Origin: Labrys monachus
GTDB taxonomy: Bacteria; Pseudomonadota; Alphaproteobacteria; Rhizobiales; Labraceae
Assembly (NCBI RefSeq): GCF_030814655.1
Contig: NZ_JAUSVK010000001.1
Location: 3,367,501 to 3,431,500, forward strand
Direction: 5' to 3'
DNA length: 64,000 nt
Below, piece by piece: positions 52,219-61,110 of the stretch (positions are counted from its first letter, which is position 1; each line of letters starts with the position of its first letter). The notes below the pieces were generated by a model that made no database searches, was not told where the DNA came from, and saw only the letters and a program-made list of their open reading frames with translations. A program made the position numbers and the translations under genes.

Positions 52219-53256
52219 CTACATGCTGATGATCACCTTCAGCGCCTGCGTCTGGGCGGCGCGGCCGAAGGTGTCGTAGGCATCGAGTATCTCGTCCAGC
52301 TTGAAGTGGTGGGTGATCAGCCGCGTCGGATCGATCTTCCGGGCTTCGACCGTCTTGAGCAGCATCGGCGTGGTCACCGTATCGACCAGCCGGGTGGTGA
52401 TGGCGATGTTCTGCGACCACAGCGTCTCCAGATGCAGGTCGACCTTCTGGCCGTGCACGCCGACATTGGCGATGATACCGCCGGGCGCGACCACGTCCTG
52501 GCAGATCAGGAACGTCGCGGGCACGCCGACGGCCTCGATCGCCGCATCGACGCCCTTGCCGCCGGTCAGCGCCTTGACGGTTTCCGCCGCCTTGCCGTCC
52601 GCGCTGTTGACGGTATGGGTCGCGCCGAACTGGCGGGCGATGCCGAGCCTGTTGTCGTCGAGGTCGATCATGATGATCTGCGCCGGCGAATAGAATTGCG
52701 CCGTCAGCAGCGCGGCCAGGCCCACCGGTCCGGCACCGACGATCGCCACCGTCGAGCCCGGCGCCACCTTGCCGTTGAGGACGCCGCATTCGAAGCCGGT
52801 GGGCAGGATGTCGCTCAGCATGACCAGCGCCTCTTCGTCCGCCCCTTCCGGGATGGGATAGAGGCTGGTGTCGGCATGGGGCGTGCGGACATATTCGGCC
52901 TGCGTGCCGTCGATCTCGTTGCCGAGGATCCAGCCGCCGGTCGTACAATGGGAATACATCCCCCGCCGGCAATATTCGCATTTGCCGCAGGAGGAAATGC
53001 AGGAAAGGAGCACCCGGTCTCCCGGCCGGAAGGCCGTGACCCCGGCGCCGACCGCCTCGACGACGCCGACGCCCTCATGGCCCAGAATGCGCCCGGGCTT
53101 GCAGGTGGCGACATCGCCCTTGAGGATGTGGAGGTCGGTGCCGCAGATCGTGGTCTTCACCATTCTGACGATCGCATCGCTCGGCGCCTGGATCTCGGGC
53201 TTGGGACGGTCCTCGAGCGCTTTCGATCCGGGACCACGGTAAACAAGGGCCTTCAT
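52219..53256 (-). CDS. Zinc-dependent alcohol dehydrogenase
   Basis: A 345-residue medium-chain dehydrogenase. Catalytic zinc: Cys in TTICGTDLHIL, His-Glu in LGHEGVGVV. Structural zinc: four Cys in CISSCGKCEYCRRGMYSHC. Rossmann: IVGAGPVGLAAL near residue 170. The TTICGTDLHILKGD and HCTTGGWILGN segments are typical of the broad-range alcohol dehydrogenases often called AdhA or isopropanol-type, able to reduce acetaldehyde under low oxygen. AGGAGG lies five bases before the ATG at 53256. A one-mismatch FixK/FNR box is 99 bp upstream. Likely disposes of reducing power as alcohol. Confidence 0.92.
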   Translation of the reverse strand: MKALVYRGPGSKALEDRPKPEIQAPSDAIVRMVKTTICGTDLHILKGDVATCKPGRILGHEGVGVVEAVGAGVTAFRPGDRVLLSCISSCGKCEYCRRGMYSHCTTGGWILGNEIDGTQAEYVRTPHADTSLYPIPEGADEEALVMLSDILPTGFECGVLNGKVAPGSTVAIVGAGPVGLAALLTAQFYSPAQIIMIDLDDNRLGIARQFGATHTVNSADGKAAETVKALTGGKGVDAAIEAVGVPATFLICQDVVAPGGIIANVGVHGQKVDLHLETLWSQNIAITTRLVDTVTTPMLLKTVEARKIDPTRLITHHFKLDEILDAYDTFGRAAQTQALKVIISM

Positions 53257-53354
53257 GATATCCTCCTGCCATTGTGCATCCGGAAGCCGGCAATAGCCGA
53301 TCGGCACGGAAGCTCCCGGAGCCGCGAAGGGACGACGGCGCGTCGCGAGCCGCA

Positions 53355-53368
53355 ATGATCTGCATCAA
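53355..53368. promoter_or_regulatory. Near-match FixK/FNR box upstream of the zinc dehydrogenase
   Basis: ATGATCTGCATCAA differs from TTGAT-N4-ATCAA in the first base only. It is 99 bp before the dehydrogenase start, in line with the spacing of the other boxes. Confidence 0.45.
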
Positions 53369-53515
53369 ACGCAGCCGCGAATGGTGCCCTCATGCTGCGA
53401 TAGCCGGGTGAGGAGAGGATCGGTGGCGTCGGCTCCGAGCCAGATATGGTCACGCGGTCTCGCGACGCCGGGCGTCCGATGCGGCTGCAGAAGCGCCGCG
53501 GTGCCCTGCGCCGGC

Positions 53516-54685
53516 CTATTCCCGGCCGACCGCGAGCCGTTCCGGCGAGGTCGGTGCGCCGCCGACCATCTCATAGGCCTGCGCGACGTTCCCGGCCGTC
53601 ACCCCGAGGCCCGGCAGCACGATCCAGGGCGGCACGGCGTGGCCGCAGAGGGACGCGACGGCGGCCGTCGCGGCCGCCCTTCCCTGCTCGTAGGGACGCT
53701 GGGCAGCGACGCCCTTGACGATACGGCCGGCGGCCAGCGCCGCCGCCACGCCGGCGCCGAGATCGACGGTCGTCATCACCGGCCGCCGCGGCCTGCCCTC
53801 GAGGACGGCGAGCGATTCCACCGCCGGCTCGTCCCAGACGACGAAGAGACCGTCGAGGCCGGGATGCCGGTCGAGATGCGGCGCGATCACGGCCCCGGCC
53901 TCCGACGGCCTCTCGAACTTCAGCTGGCTCAGCGCGACGTCGGGCCGCTCGCGCCGCATCCATCGATTGAAGGCGATCTCGCGCTGCGCGGTCGCGAAGA
54001 AATCGAGCTTGTAGGCGAGGACGCAGACCGCCCCGCCCTGGGGAACATGGGGTGACAGGAGGCCGGCGGCGATCTGGCCCAGGCCGAAATTGTCGCAGGA
54101 GACGACGGTGACGTAATCCATCTCGGGCAGGAGGCCGGAGGGCGCGTTGTCGAGCAGGATGAGCCGGATGCCGGCCGACGACACCTTGCGGAAGGCCTGC
54201 GCAACGGCGGCACCGGCGACGGGGATGCTGATCACCGCATCGGGCCGCCGGCGGATGACCCGCTCGATGGCCGCCACCTGGGTCGACGCATCGTAGGAGC
54301 AGCCAACGACGTCGTCGACGACTGCGCCGACCCGGCGCAGTTCCGCCTCGATCCCGGCGATCTGCCGGCGGGACCAGTCCGACGTTATGGTGTGAAGCAC
54401 GATGGAAACCCGCAGCCCGCCCGTCCGGGCGCGCGCCAGGGCTTCCGGCGACAGGTCGATCTGGTCCGGCGTGGCCGGCCGTTCGCCATGCGGACCGAGG
54501 CCGGCGACCGCTGGGGCCTGCTGCGCGGACGGGCTTTCCCCGGCGAAAGGCGATGGCGCCGGCCCGTCCCTGCCCTTGTCCTGCATGCTGTTCCGCCCCG
54601 TGCTGGCTGCGTTCTGTGCGACAGCCTCGGCCGCAAGCCTAGAGGACACCTCGATCCTTGGGAATGCATGCGCGGCCAAGGTCAT
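53516..54685 (-). CDS. Leaderless sugar-binding protein, paralogue of importer D binding protein
   Basis: A 389-residue protein with a type-1 sugar-binding fold from about residue 85 on, but no signal peptide. The first 80 residues are Ala/Pro/Gly-rich and polar. Blocks match the importer D binding protein (57194-58315) one by one: SDWSRRQIAG/NDWSQAQIEG, LDFFATAQR/ADFFVTRQR, VVWDEPA/AVWDVPA, AAQRPYEQG/SAQRPYDQG. Its ATG overlaps the ROK gene stop as ATGA, so the two are made together. A cytosolic copy of a binding protein tied to a repressor suggests an intracellular sensor or ligand buffer. It could also be a decaying duplicate, though the frame is intact. Confidence 0.85.
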   Translation of the reverse strand: MTLAAHAFPRIEVSSRLAAEAVAQNAASTGRNSMQDKGRDGPAPSPFAGESPSAQQAPAVAGLGPHGERPATPDQIDLSPEALARARTGGLRVSIVLHTITSDWSRRQIAGIEAELRRVGAVVDDVVGCSYDASTQVAAIERVIRRRPDAVISIPVAGAAVAQAFRKVSSAGIRLILLDNAPSGLLPEMDYVTVVSCDNFGLGQIAAGLLSPHVPQGGAVCVLAYKLDFFATAQREIAFNRWMRRERPDVALSQLKFERPSEAGAVIAPHLDRHPGLDGLFVVWDEPAVESLAVLEGRPRRPVMTTVDLGAGVAAALAAGRIVKGVAAQRPYEQGRAAATAAVASLCGHAVPPWIVLPGLGVTAGNVAQAYEMVGGAPTSPERLAVGRE

Positions 54686-56139
54686 CTCGGCGCGCCGATC
54701 GGGAAGGTCCGCGCGGACGGCGCCGGCCCCGTTCTCCCGCTCCCTGCCGTCAAGGCTTTTCGCGCCGCCTCGAGGAGGCGGAGGACGTCGGGATGCGCCA
54801 GGGGGGAGCCGGCGGTGATCCACCCCTCCATGAAGGCCGGCGCGAAGATCTCCTCCGCCACCACCTTGGTGGCGCCGGCCAACCCGGAGGAGCGGCCCAT
54901 GCGGGATCGCACGATGCCGAGATCGCGCGTCAGCAAGGGTTGCGAGTGGCGATAGATGCCTTCGCGGATGGCGGCGATGCAGATGTCGCCGGTCAGCGCC
55001 AGTTCGCCGCCGACGACGACCATTGAGGGGTTGAGCAGGTTCACCAGCGTCGCCAGCACGGTGCCGACGAGGCGGCCGCATCGCGCCAGGAGATCGGCCG
55101 AGAACGGGTCCCCGAGGCGGGCGGCGGTGCCGATATCGGCCACCGTGATGCCGCCATTGCGTTCGAGGATGTCGGCGAGCGCGCGGCTATGTCCCCGGCG
55201 GGCGGCCTGCAGGCCCTGTACGACCACCGCCTCGCAGCCGGCCACCGTTTCCAGGCAGCCCGTATTGCCGCAGCCGCAGATCGCCATATGGCCCTCGCCG
55301 GCATAGACGTGACCGATCTGGCCGGCAGTCCCCTGCCCCCCGCGATGCAGACGACCGTTGGAGACGACGCCGGCGCTGATCTCGGTGCCAAGATCCACGA
55401 ACACCATGTCGCGGCCGAGCTCCGGCGCCACGGTGCCGAGCTCGCCCATGGTCTCCATCTGCACCGCGCCCCGCACCCAGGCGGGCACGCCGAAGCGACA
55501 GACGAGACGCTCGATCAGCCGCGCGCTCTCCCATTCGGGCGTCGCGCCCAGCCTGGGGATCGCCAGCGGCGGCCCCTCCTGGGATTCGACCGGGCCGGGA
55601 ATGCCGAGGCCGATGCCCCACAGATCGGGCATGCCGACCTGGTCCAGGAGCCAGCTGAAGAGCTGCTCCAGCCGCTCGAACAGCGCATCGGCGGAAATGG
55701 CGAGATCGATATCCTCGTAATGCTCGGTGATCAGCCTGCCGCCCAGGTCGGCCAGGCCGACGCCGATCGTGCCGCGATGGATGTTGGCGACCAGGAGCCT
55801 GCCCGCCTCCGCACGGAAGCGCAGGAGGCGCGGGGCGCGGCCGCCGATCGAGCGCCCGACGCCGCCTTCGTCGACCAGGCCGAAACGGGCGAGCGTCGCC
55901 AGCCGGTCGGCGACGACCGCACGCCCCAGCCGCGCCTCGCGTTCGAGGTCGAGCCGGGTGGCCGCCTCCGCCTTGCGCAGGATGTCGAGGAGGGCCGCCA
56001 GGCTCTGCCGCTCGGATTCCAGGGCGCGAACGCGATCGGTCGTGCCGGAGACCGCCGGGCCCGCATCGTCCGGCGCGCGCCGACCGATACGCAGCCCGCT
56101 TCGCAACTCCGCTTTCGCCACGGTGAATCCGCCTTTCAT
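54682..56139 (-). CDS. ROK-family transcriptional repressor
   Basis: A 485-residue regulator of the NagC/XylR type, longer than the usual 400. The N-terminal winged helix (about 40-100) reads LLDILRKAEAATRLDLEREA. The ROK domain has VFVDLGTEISAGVVSNG for phosphate and sugar binding and a zinc motif GHMAICGCGNTGCLET with three of the four usual ligands as Cys. The ATG at 56139 has a weak site; a GTG at 56121 with AAGGCGG seven bases before it is a real alternative. Divergent from the isomerase-importer D operon, with an inverted repeat at 56210-56234 between, and coupled to the leaderless binding protein gene. Confidence 0.87.
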   Translation of the reverse strand: MKGGFTVAKAELRSGLRIGRRAPDDAGPAVSGTTDRVRALESERQSLAALLDILRKAEAATRLDLEREARLGRAVVADRLATLARFGLVDEGGVGRSIGGRAPRLLRFRAEAGRLLVANIHRGTIGVGLADLGGRLITEHYEDIDLAISADALFERLEQLFSWLLDQVGMPDLWGIGLGIPGPVESQEGPPLAIPRLGATPEWESARLIERLVCRFGVPAWVRGAVQMETMGELGTVAPELGRDMVFVDLGTEISAGVVSNGRLHRGGQGTAGQIGHVYAGEGHMAICGCGNTGCLETVAGCEAVVVQGLQAARRGHSRALADILERNGGITVADIGTAARLGDPFSADLLARCGRLVGTVLATLVNLLNPSMVVVGGELALTGDICIAAIREGIYRHSQPLLTRDLGIVRSRMGRSSGLAGATKVVAEEIFAPAFMEGWITAGSPLAHPDVLRLLEAARKALTAGSGRTGPAPSARTFPIGAPR

Positions 56140-56209
56140 CCGCGTCCCGACGAGACGGCGCGGACTATAACGCAAGGTTTCGCAGGTGCAAAAATGCCGA
56201 TCTGCGTTG

Positions 56210-56234
56210 ACTTATGTTTTTTACCAACATAAGT
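56210..56234. promoter_or_regulatory. Operator-promoter of the importer D operon
   Basis: ACTTATGTT and AACATAAGT form a perfect 9-bp inverted repeat with a 7-bp spacer. A TTGACT hexamer (56207-56212) overlaps its left arm and a possible -10 lies in the right arm, so binding of the ROK repressor would block this promoter. The AT-rich ATAA/TTAT arms suit ROK operators. Confidence 0.6.
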
Positions 56235-56287
56235 TCGACTCAAGAAAACAAAAGAAAAATTCGGCTCGACGAGGAAGGGAACGCGCG

Positions 56288-57127
56288 ATGGCCCGGTGGA
56301 AATTGGCCTATCATGCCAATTGTTGGGGTCCCCTCGGCGGCGACGCCGTCGGCGTGACCTCGATCACGCGATTGGCCTACCGCACCTTCGGCGACATGGA
56401 GAAGGCGGCCCGCGAGATCGCCGAGGCCGGCTATGAAGGCATCGAATTCTTCGACGGCAATGTGGTGGACGGCGAAGGCGACGGCTATGCCGCCATGCGC
56501 CGCGTTCTCGACCGGAGCGGGCTGAGGCTCGTGGCGCTGTACAGCGGCTGCAATTTCATCTTTGCCGATATCCTGCCCGAGGAACTCGCGCGCGTCACCC
56601 GAGCCGCCGCAGCGGCCGAGGCGCTGGGCGCCGAACATCTCGTGGTCGGTGGCGGCGCGCGGCGCTTCGACGGCACCCGGCCGGGCGATTACGACGCGCT
56701 CGCCGCAGGCCTCGACGAGGTCATGGCGATCGCCCAGGCGCACGGCCTCGCCGCCCATTATCACCCGCATCTGTCCACCATCGTCGAGACTCCCGACGAG
56801 GTCCGCACCATCTTCGCCAAGACCGGCATCGGCTTTTGTCCCGACACCGCCCATCTGGCCGCGGCCGGCGGCGATGTCGCCGCCATGGTTCGCGAGCACG
56901 CCGCCCGCATCTCCTATGTCCACCTGAAGGGCTGGCAGCGCGAGCCGTTCGCCTTCACGCCCGTCGGCCTCGGCGACTGCGACAATGGCGCGGTGATCCG
57001 GGCGCTCAGGGATGTCGGCTACGAGGGATGGATCTGCAACGAACTCGACAGCTGGCCCGATCCGGCCGGGGCGGCACGCCAGAGCCGGGCCTTCGTCGAA
57101 GTCGAGGCGATGAAAACTGATCCGTAA
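56288..57127 (+). CDS. Sugar phosphate isomerase/epimerase (AP endonuclease 2-like TIM barrel)
   Basis: A 279-residue TIM-barrel protein of the IolE/inosose dehydratase-hydroxypyruvate isomerase superfamily. Metal-site landmarks are EIAEAGYEGIEFFDG (Glu), AHYHPHLSTIVET (His), FCPDTAHLAAAG (Asp and His), ISYVHLKGW (His) and ICNELDSW (late Glu). Such enzymes isomerise, epimerise or dehydrate sugars, including 3-keto-sugars. The ATG at 56288 follows GAGGAAGGGA; the upstream frame overlaps the operator. First gene of the operon with importer D and a GMC dehydrogenase, so it probably acts on the imported or oxidised sugar. Confidence 0.88.
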   Translation: MARWKLAYHANCWGPLGGDAVGVTSITRLAYRTFGDMEKAAREIAEAGYEGIEFFDGNVVDGEGDGYAAMRRVLDRSGLRLVALYSGCNFIFADILPEELARVTRAAAAAEALGAEHLVVGGGARRFDGTRPGDYDALAAGLDEVMAIAQAHGLAAHYHPHLSTIVETPDEVRTIFAKTGIGFCPDTAHLAAAGGDVAAMVREHAARISYVHLKGWQREPFAFTPVGLGDCDNGAVIRALRDVGYEGWICNELDSWPDPAGAARQSRAFVEVEAMKTDP

Positions 57128-57193
57128 TACCGGATGCGGGCGGCCTCGCCCGCGCGAGATCGACGACAAAAACAATATAAGGGAGAAACGATC

Positions 57194-58315
57194 ATGCGGA
57201 TATCCGCACTGCTTCACGGCACGGCGTTCTGCCTGGCACTGGGCGCCGGCCTCGCCGCCACGACGGCGCAGGCCTTCGATTCCCAGGCCGCCATCGACAA
57301 TATCGGCAAGAGCGTCATGAGCCTCGGCCCGAACGGTGAAAAGCCGGAATCGGCATCGGTGGTCAAGCTCAGCGACGATGAACTGGCCAAGATCAAGGCC
57401 ATGCACGCCAAGGCCGCCATCGTCATGCATTATGCCGGCAATGACTGGTCGCAGGCCCAGATCGAAGGGCTGAAGGCCCAGTTCGACAAGATGGGCATCG
57501 AGGTGATCGCCACCACGGATGCCGGCTTCAAGCCGGACAAGCAGGTATCGGACATCGAGACGGTGCTGGCGCAGAAGCCTAACATCATCGTCTCGATCCC
57601 GACCGATCCGGTCGCCACCGCCAACGAATACAAAGCCGCGGCCGCGGCCGGCGTCAAGCTCGTCTTCATGGACAACGTGCCGAAGGATTTCGTCGCCGGG
57701 AAGGACTATGTCAGCGTCGTCTCCGCCGACAATTACGGCAACGGCGTCGCCACCGCCCATCTCCTGGCGCAGGCCCTCGGCGGCAAGGGCGACGTCGGCG
57801 TCGTCTTCCATGCCGCCGACTTCTTCGTCACCAGGCAGCGCTACGACGCCATGAAGAAGACGCTCGCCGAGGACTATCCCGATATCCACATCGTCGCCGA
57901 GCAGGGCATCGGCGGCCCGGACTTTTCGGGCGATGCCGAGAAGGCCGCCGGCGCGATGCTGGTGTCGCATCGCAGCATCAAGGGCATCTGGGCCGTCTGG
58001 GACGTGCCCGCCGAAGGCGTGATCGCCGCCGCGGCGACCAATGGCCGGGACGACCTCGTGGTGACCAATTGCGACCTCGGCGAGAATGTCGCGATCAATA
58101 TGGCCAGCGACGGCGTCATCAAGGGCCTGTCGGCCCAGCGTCCCTACGACCAGGGCGTGACCGAGGCTTTGCTGGCGGGATACGGCCTTCTCGGCAAGCA
58201 GGCCCCCGCCTATGTGGCGTTGCCGGCGCTTCCGGTGACCAAGGCCAACCTCGCCGACGCCTGGCAGCAGGTCTACCACAAGCCCGTCACCGACAAGATC
58301 AAGAAGAGCATGTGA
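57194..58315 (+). CDS. Sugar ABC transporter substrate-binding protein (importer D)
   Basis: A 373-residue exported protein. Signal peptide MRISALLHGTAFCLALGAG ending near TAQA, then a 45-residue leader-like segment before the type-1 binding fold (AAIVMHYAGNDWSQAQI). Likely ligand contacts include DWS, FMDNVP, DFFVTRQR, WDVPAEG and AQRPYDQG. These blocks are conserved in the leaderless paralogue at 53516-54685. GGGAG precedes the ATG. The ATPase gene follows after a gap holding a two-hairpin repeat (58347-58419), which may protect this part of the message. Confidence 0.92.
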   Translation: MRISALLHGTAFCLALGAGLAATTAQAFDSQAAIDNIGKSVMSLGPNGEKPESASVVKLSDDELAKIKAMHAKAAIVMHYAGNDWSQAQIEGLKAQFDKMGIEVIATTDAGFKPDKQVSDIETVLAQKPNIIVSIPTDPVATANEYKAAAAAGVKLVFMDNVPKDFVAGKDYVSVVSADNYGNGVATAHLLAQALGGKGDVGVVFHAADFFVTRQRYDAMKKTLAEDYPDIHIVAEQGIGGPDFSGDAEKAAGAMLVSHRSIKGIWAVWDVPAEGVIAAAATNGRDDLVVTNCDLGENVAINMASDGVIKGLSAQRPYDQGVTEALLAGYGLLGKQAPAYVALPALPVTKANLADAWQQVYHKPVTDKIKKSM

Positions 58316-58346
58316 TCGCGGCGGGGATGGACGAACGAGCGCGAAT

Positions 58347-58419
58347 GGAAGGGCGATCACCGATCGCCCTTCCTGGAACCATGGCTGCCGAAAGGAAGAG
58401 GTCGATCGGTGATCGACCC
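58347..58419. repeat. Two-hairpin repeat, copy 2
   Basis: Intact copy of the element at 25834-25912. Left hairpin: perfect 12-bp arms GGAAGGGCGATC (58347-58358) and GATCGCCCTTCC (58362-58373) around ACC. Right hairpin: GTCGATC-GGT-GATCGAC (58401-58417), preceded by GAAAGGAAGAG. Thirty bases (58390-58419) are identical to the first copy. It lies between the binding-protein and ATPase genes of importer D. Confidence 0.75.
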
Positions 58420-58473
58420 TCCAATCTGGCGTCGAGCCCACCACCCCCTGACCACCAGCAAATCGCGACGCCC

Positions 58474-60033
58474 ATGGTTCCCGCTCCCGAAGCCGTCCGC
58501 ATGACGAATGTCAGCAAGCATTTCGACGCCGTGCGGGCGCTCGACGGGGTGAGCCTCGAAGTCAGGGCCGGCGAGATCCATGCCCTGCTCGGCGAGAACG
58601 GGGCCGGCAAGTCGACCATCCTGAAAATCCTGCGCGGCGTGCAGCCTCCGAGCGCGGGCACCGTCGAGATCGACGGCGTCCGGCTCGCAGCCTTCACGCC
58701 GGAGGCCTCGCGTGCGGCCGGCGTCGCCATGGCCTTCCAGGAAATGAGCCTGGTGCCGACGCTCACCGTCGCCCAGAACGTCTTCCTCGAACGCGAGATC
58801 AAGACCGCTTCCGGCCTCATCGACGACAAGGCGGCGATCGCCGAGACGCGGAAACTCTTCGCCGCCATGGGCGTCGCCATCGATCCCGCCCTGAAGGTCG
58901 CCGACATCCCGGCCGGCCAGCGCCAGCTCACCGAGATCGTCAAGGCGACATCCCAGCCCTGCAAGGTGCTCGTGCTGGACGAGCCGACATCCGCGCTCTC
59001 GTCGAACGAAGTTGACCGGCTGTTCCATTATGTCCGGCACTTGCGCGAACGGGGCGTGGCCGTGATCTATGTCTCCCACCGCATGGACGAGATCTTCCGC
59101 ATCGCCGACCGCGCCACCATCCTGCGCGACGGCCGGCACATCGTCACCGCCCCCCTCGCCGATTTCACCCTCGAATCGATGATCGCCCATATCATCGGGC
59201 GGCGCTCGCGCGGGTTCTCGGAGGCCACGCGCGACACCGGCAAGCGAGGCGAGATCCTGCTGGAGGCGCGCGGCCTCTCCGGCCGCTTCAAGCCGGCCGG
59301 CGTCGACCTCTCCCTGCATCGCGGCGAGGTCGTGGGGGTGGCCGGGCTGCTGGGCAGCGGGCGTTCGTCGCTCGCGCGCCTGCTCTGCGGCATCGAGCCG
59401 GCGGTGTCGGGCGAGATTCGCGTCAGGGGCGCGCCGGTATCGATTGCCGGTCCGCAGGACGCCATCCGGGCGGGTATCGCCCTGGTGCCGGAAGACCGCG
59501 CCCGCCAGGGCTTCGTCGCCTTCCACTCGGTGGAGGCCAATATCGCCCTGCCCAACCTCGGCCGCCTGTCGCGGAGAGGCTGGATCGACCGCCGCCGCTC
59601 CGCCCGCCTGGCCGAGGGCTCGATCGGGCGCCTGCGCATCAAGGCCGCCTGCCGCGAGGCGCCGGTGTCGAGCCTTTCCGGCGGCAACGCCCAGAAGGTG
59701 GTGATCGCCAAATGGCTCGCCGCCGACCCGGACATCCTGATCCTCGACGAACCCACCGCCGGCATCGACATCGGCTCCAAATCGGAGATCGTGGCGCTGA
59801 TCCGCGACCTCGCCCGCACCGGCAAGGCGGTGCTGGTGATATCGTCGGAACTGCAGGAACTGCTCGCCGCCTGCGACCGCATCCTGGTGATGTCGGACGG
59901 GCGCATCCTGCGCGACATCGCGCGGGCCGCCCTCGACGATCCCGCGACGGCGGGGACGTCCGACGCTCTCCTCCACGCCGAGCAGAGATTGAACGAAGCC
60001 ATGCAGCAGGCCCGGGGAGGATACGAACCATGA
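58474..60033 (+). CDS. Sugar ABC transporter ATP-binding protein (importer D)
   Basis: A 519-residue RbsA-type double ATPase. Domain 1: GENGAGKST, PAGQRQLTEIVKA, VLVLDEPT. Domain 2: AGLLGSGRSSLARLL, LSGGNAQKVVIA (Ala where siblings have Gln), LILDEPTAGIDIGSK. The start is uncertain: the frame is open far upstream through the repeat element, and neither ATG 58474 nor ATG 58501 (which begins right at MTNVSKHFDAV) has a clear ribosome site. I give 58474. The stop overlaps the permease start as ATGA. Confidence 0.88.
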   Translation: MVPAPEAVRMTNVSKHFDAVRALDGVSLEVRAGEIHALLGENGAGKSTILKILRGVQPPSAGTVEIDGVRLAAFTPEASRAAGVAMAFQEMSLVPTLTVAQNVFLEREIKTASGLIDDKAAIAETRKLFAAMGVAIDPALKVADIPAGQRQLTEIVKATSQPCKVLVLDEPTSALSSNEVDRLFHYVRHLRERGVAVIYVSHRMDEIFRIADRATILRDGRHIVTAPLADFTLESMIAHIIGRRSRGFSEATRDTGKRGEILLEARGLSGRFKPAGVDLSLHRGEVVGVAGLLGSGRSSLARLLCGIEPAVSGEIRVRGAPVSIAGPQDAIRAGIALVPEDRARQGFVAFHSVEANIALPNLGRLSRRGWIDRRRSARLAEGSIGRLRIKAACREAPVSSLSGGNAQKVVIAKWLAADPDILILDEPTAGIDIGSKSEIVALIRDLARTGKAVLVISSELQELLAACDRILVMSDGRILRDIARAALDDPATAGTSDALLHAEQRLNEAMQQARGGYEP

Positions 60034-60998
60034 CCGAAACGGGGCTGGGCGCACGCAAGATGCCATCGGCGCTGCGCAACTGGCGCGATTTCATCATCTA
60101 TATCGGCTTCGTCGCGATCTTCGTCATCTTCGCGGCGACGCTCGGGGAGCGCGGCTTCCTCGATCCGAACAACCTGCTCAACATCGTCAGGCAGAGCGCC
60201 ATCATCGCGGTGATGGCGGTTTCGATGACCTTCGTGCTCGGCACGGCCGAGATCGACCTGTCGGTCGGCGCGGTCGCCGGCCTCGCCTCCGTCGCCACCG
60301 CCATCGGCATCGACCATTACGGCCTGCCGGGCGGGATTGCCTGCGGCCTCGGTACCGGGCTGATCGTCGGCGCCGCCAATGGCTGGCTGACCACCGGCCT
60401 CGGCATCCCCTCCTTCCTCACCACCCTCGCGATGATGGGGATCGCCCGCGGCGTCGCGATGTGGATCAGCGGCACCGCCGCCATCCCCATCCTCGACAAG
60501 ACCTTTGCGGCGATCTTCGGCGGCGGCAATCTCGGTCCGGTCCCGAGCCTGCTGATCTGGATGGCGCTGCTCGGCCTCGCCGGCCATGTCGCGCTGCGGC
60601 GCACGACCTTCGGGCGCCGCGTGCTGGCCACCGGCGGCAACGAGACCTCGGCCCGCTATTCCGGCGTCGACACCGCCGCGGTGAAGTTCCGTGTGCTGAT
60701 GCTCTCCAGCCTGGCGGCGGCGCTGGCGGGCATGCTCTATGCCGGCCGCCTCCATTCCGGGCGCTTCCAGTTCGGCGAAGGCGACGAACTCTCGGTGATC
60801 GCGGCCGCGGTCCTCGGCGGCTCCAGCCTGTTCGGCGGCACGGCCACCGTGGTCGGCTCCGTCATGGGCGCGCTGATGATCGGCCTCATCAACAACGGTC
60901 TCGTGCTCATGGGCCTCGAATTCAGCCAGCAGCTCATCGCGCGCGGGGCCATCATCATCGTCGCGGTGGCGATGAGCCAGACGCGCCGGCGGCGTTAG
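60030..60998 (+). CDS. Sugar ABC transporter permease (importer D)
   Basis: A 322-residue RbsC-family membrane protein with about nine hydrophobic segments. Conserved loops are GTAEIDLSVGAVAGLA and GGSSLFGGTATVVGS. The ATG overlaps the ATPase stop (ATGA) and has GGAGG nine bases upstream, inside the ATPase gene. Only permease of importer D. The dehydrogenase genes follow after 112 bp on the same strand. Confidence 0.94.
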   Translation: MTETGLGARKMPSALRNWRDFIIYIGFVAIFVIFAATLGERGFLDPNNLLNIVRQSAIIAVMAVSMTFVLGTAEIDLSVGAVAGLASVATAIGIDHYGLPGGIACGLGTGLIVGAANGWLTTGLGIPSFLTTLAMMGIARGVAMWISGTAAIPILDKTFAAIFGGGNLGPVPSLLIWMALLGLAGHVALRRTTFGRRVLATGGNETSARYSGVDTAAVKFRVLMLSSLAAALAGMLYAGRLHSGRFQFGEGDELSVIAAAVLGGSSLFGGTATVVGSVMGALMIGLINNGLVLMGLEFSQQLIARGAIIIVAVAMSQTRRRR

Positions 60999-61110
60999 GG
61001 CGATGCGTCCGAGCGGGCCGGCCTTCCGCCCCGCCCGCGAGGGCACGACGCATCATGCGCCTCAGCCTGAGCTCCTCCCGCTCCAGCACTCCCGTATCAA
61101 GGACGACTTC

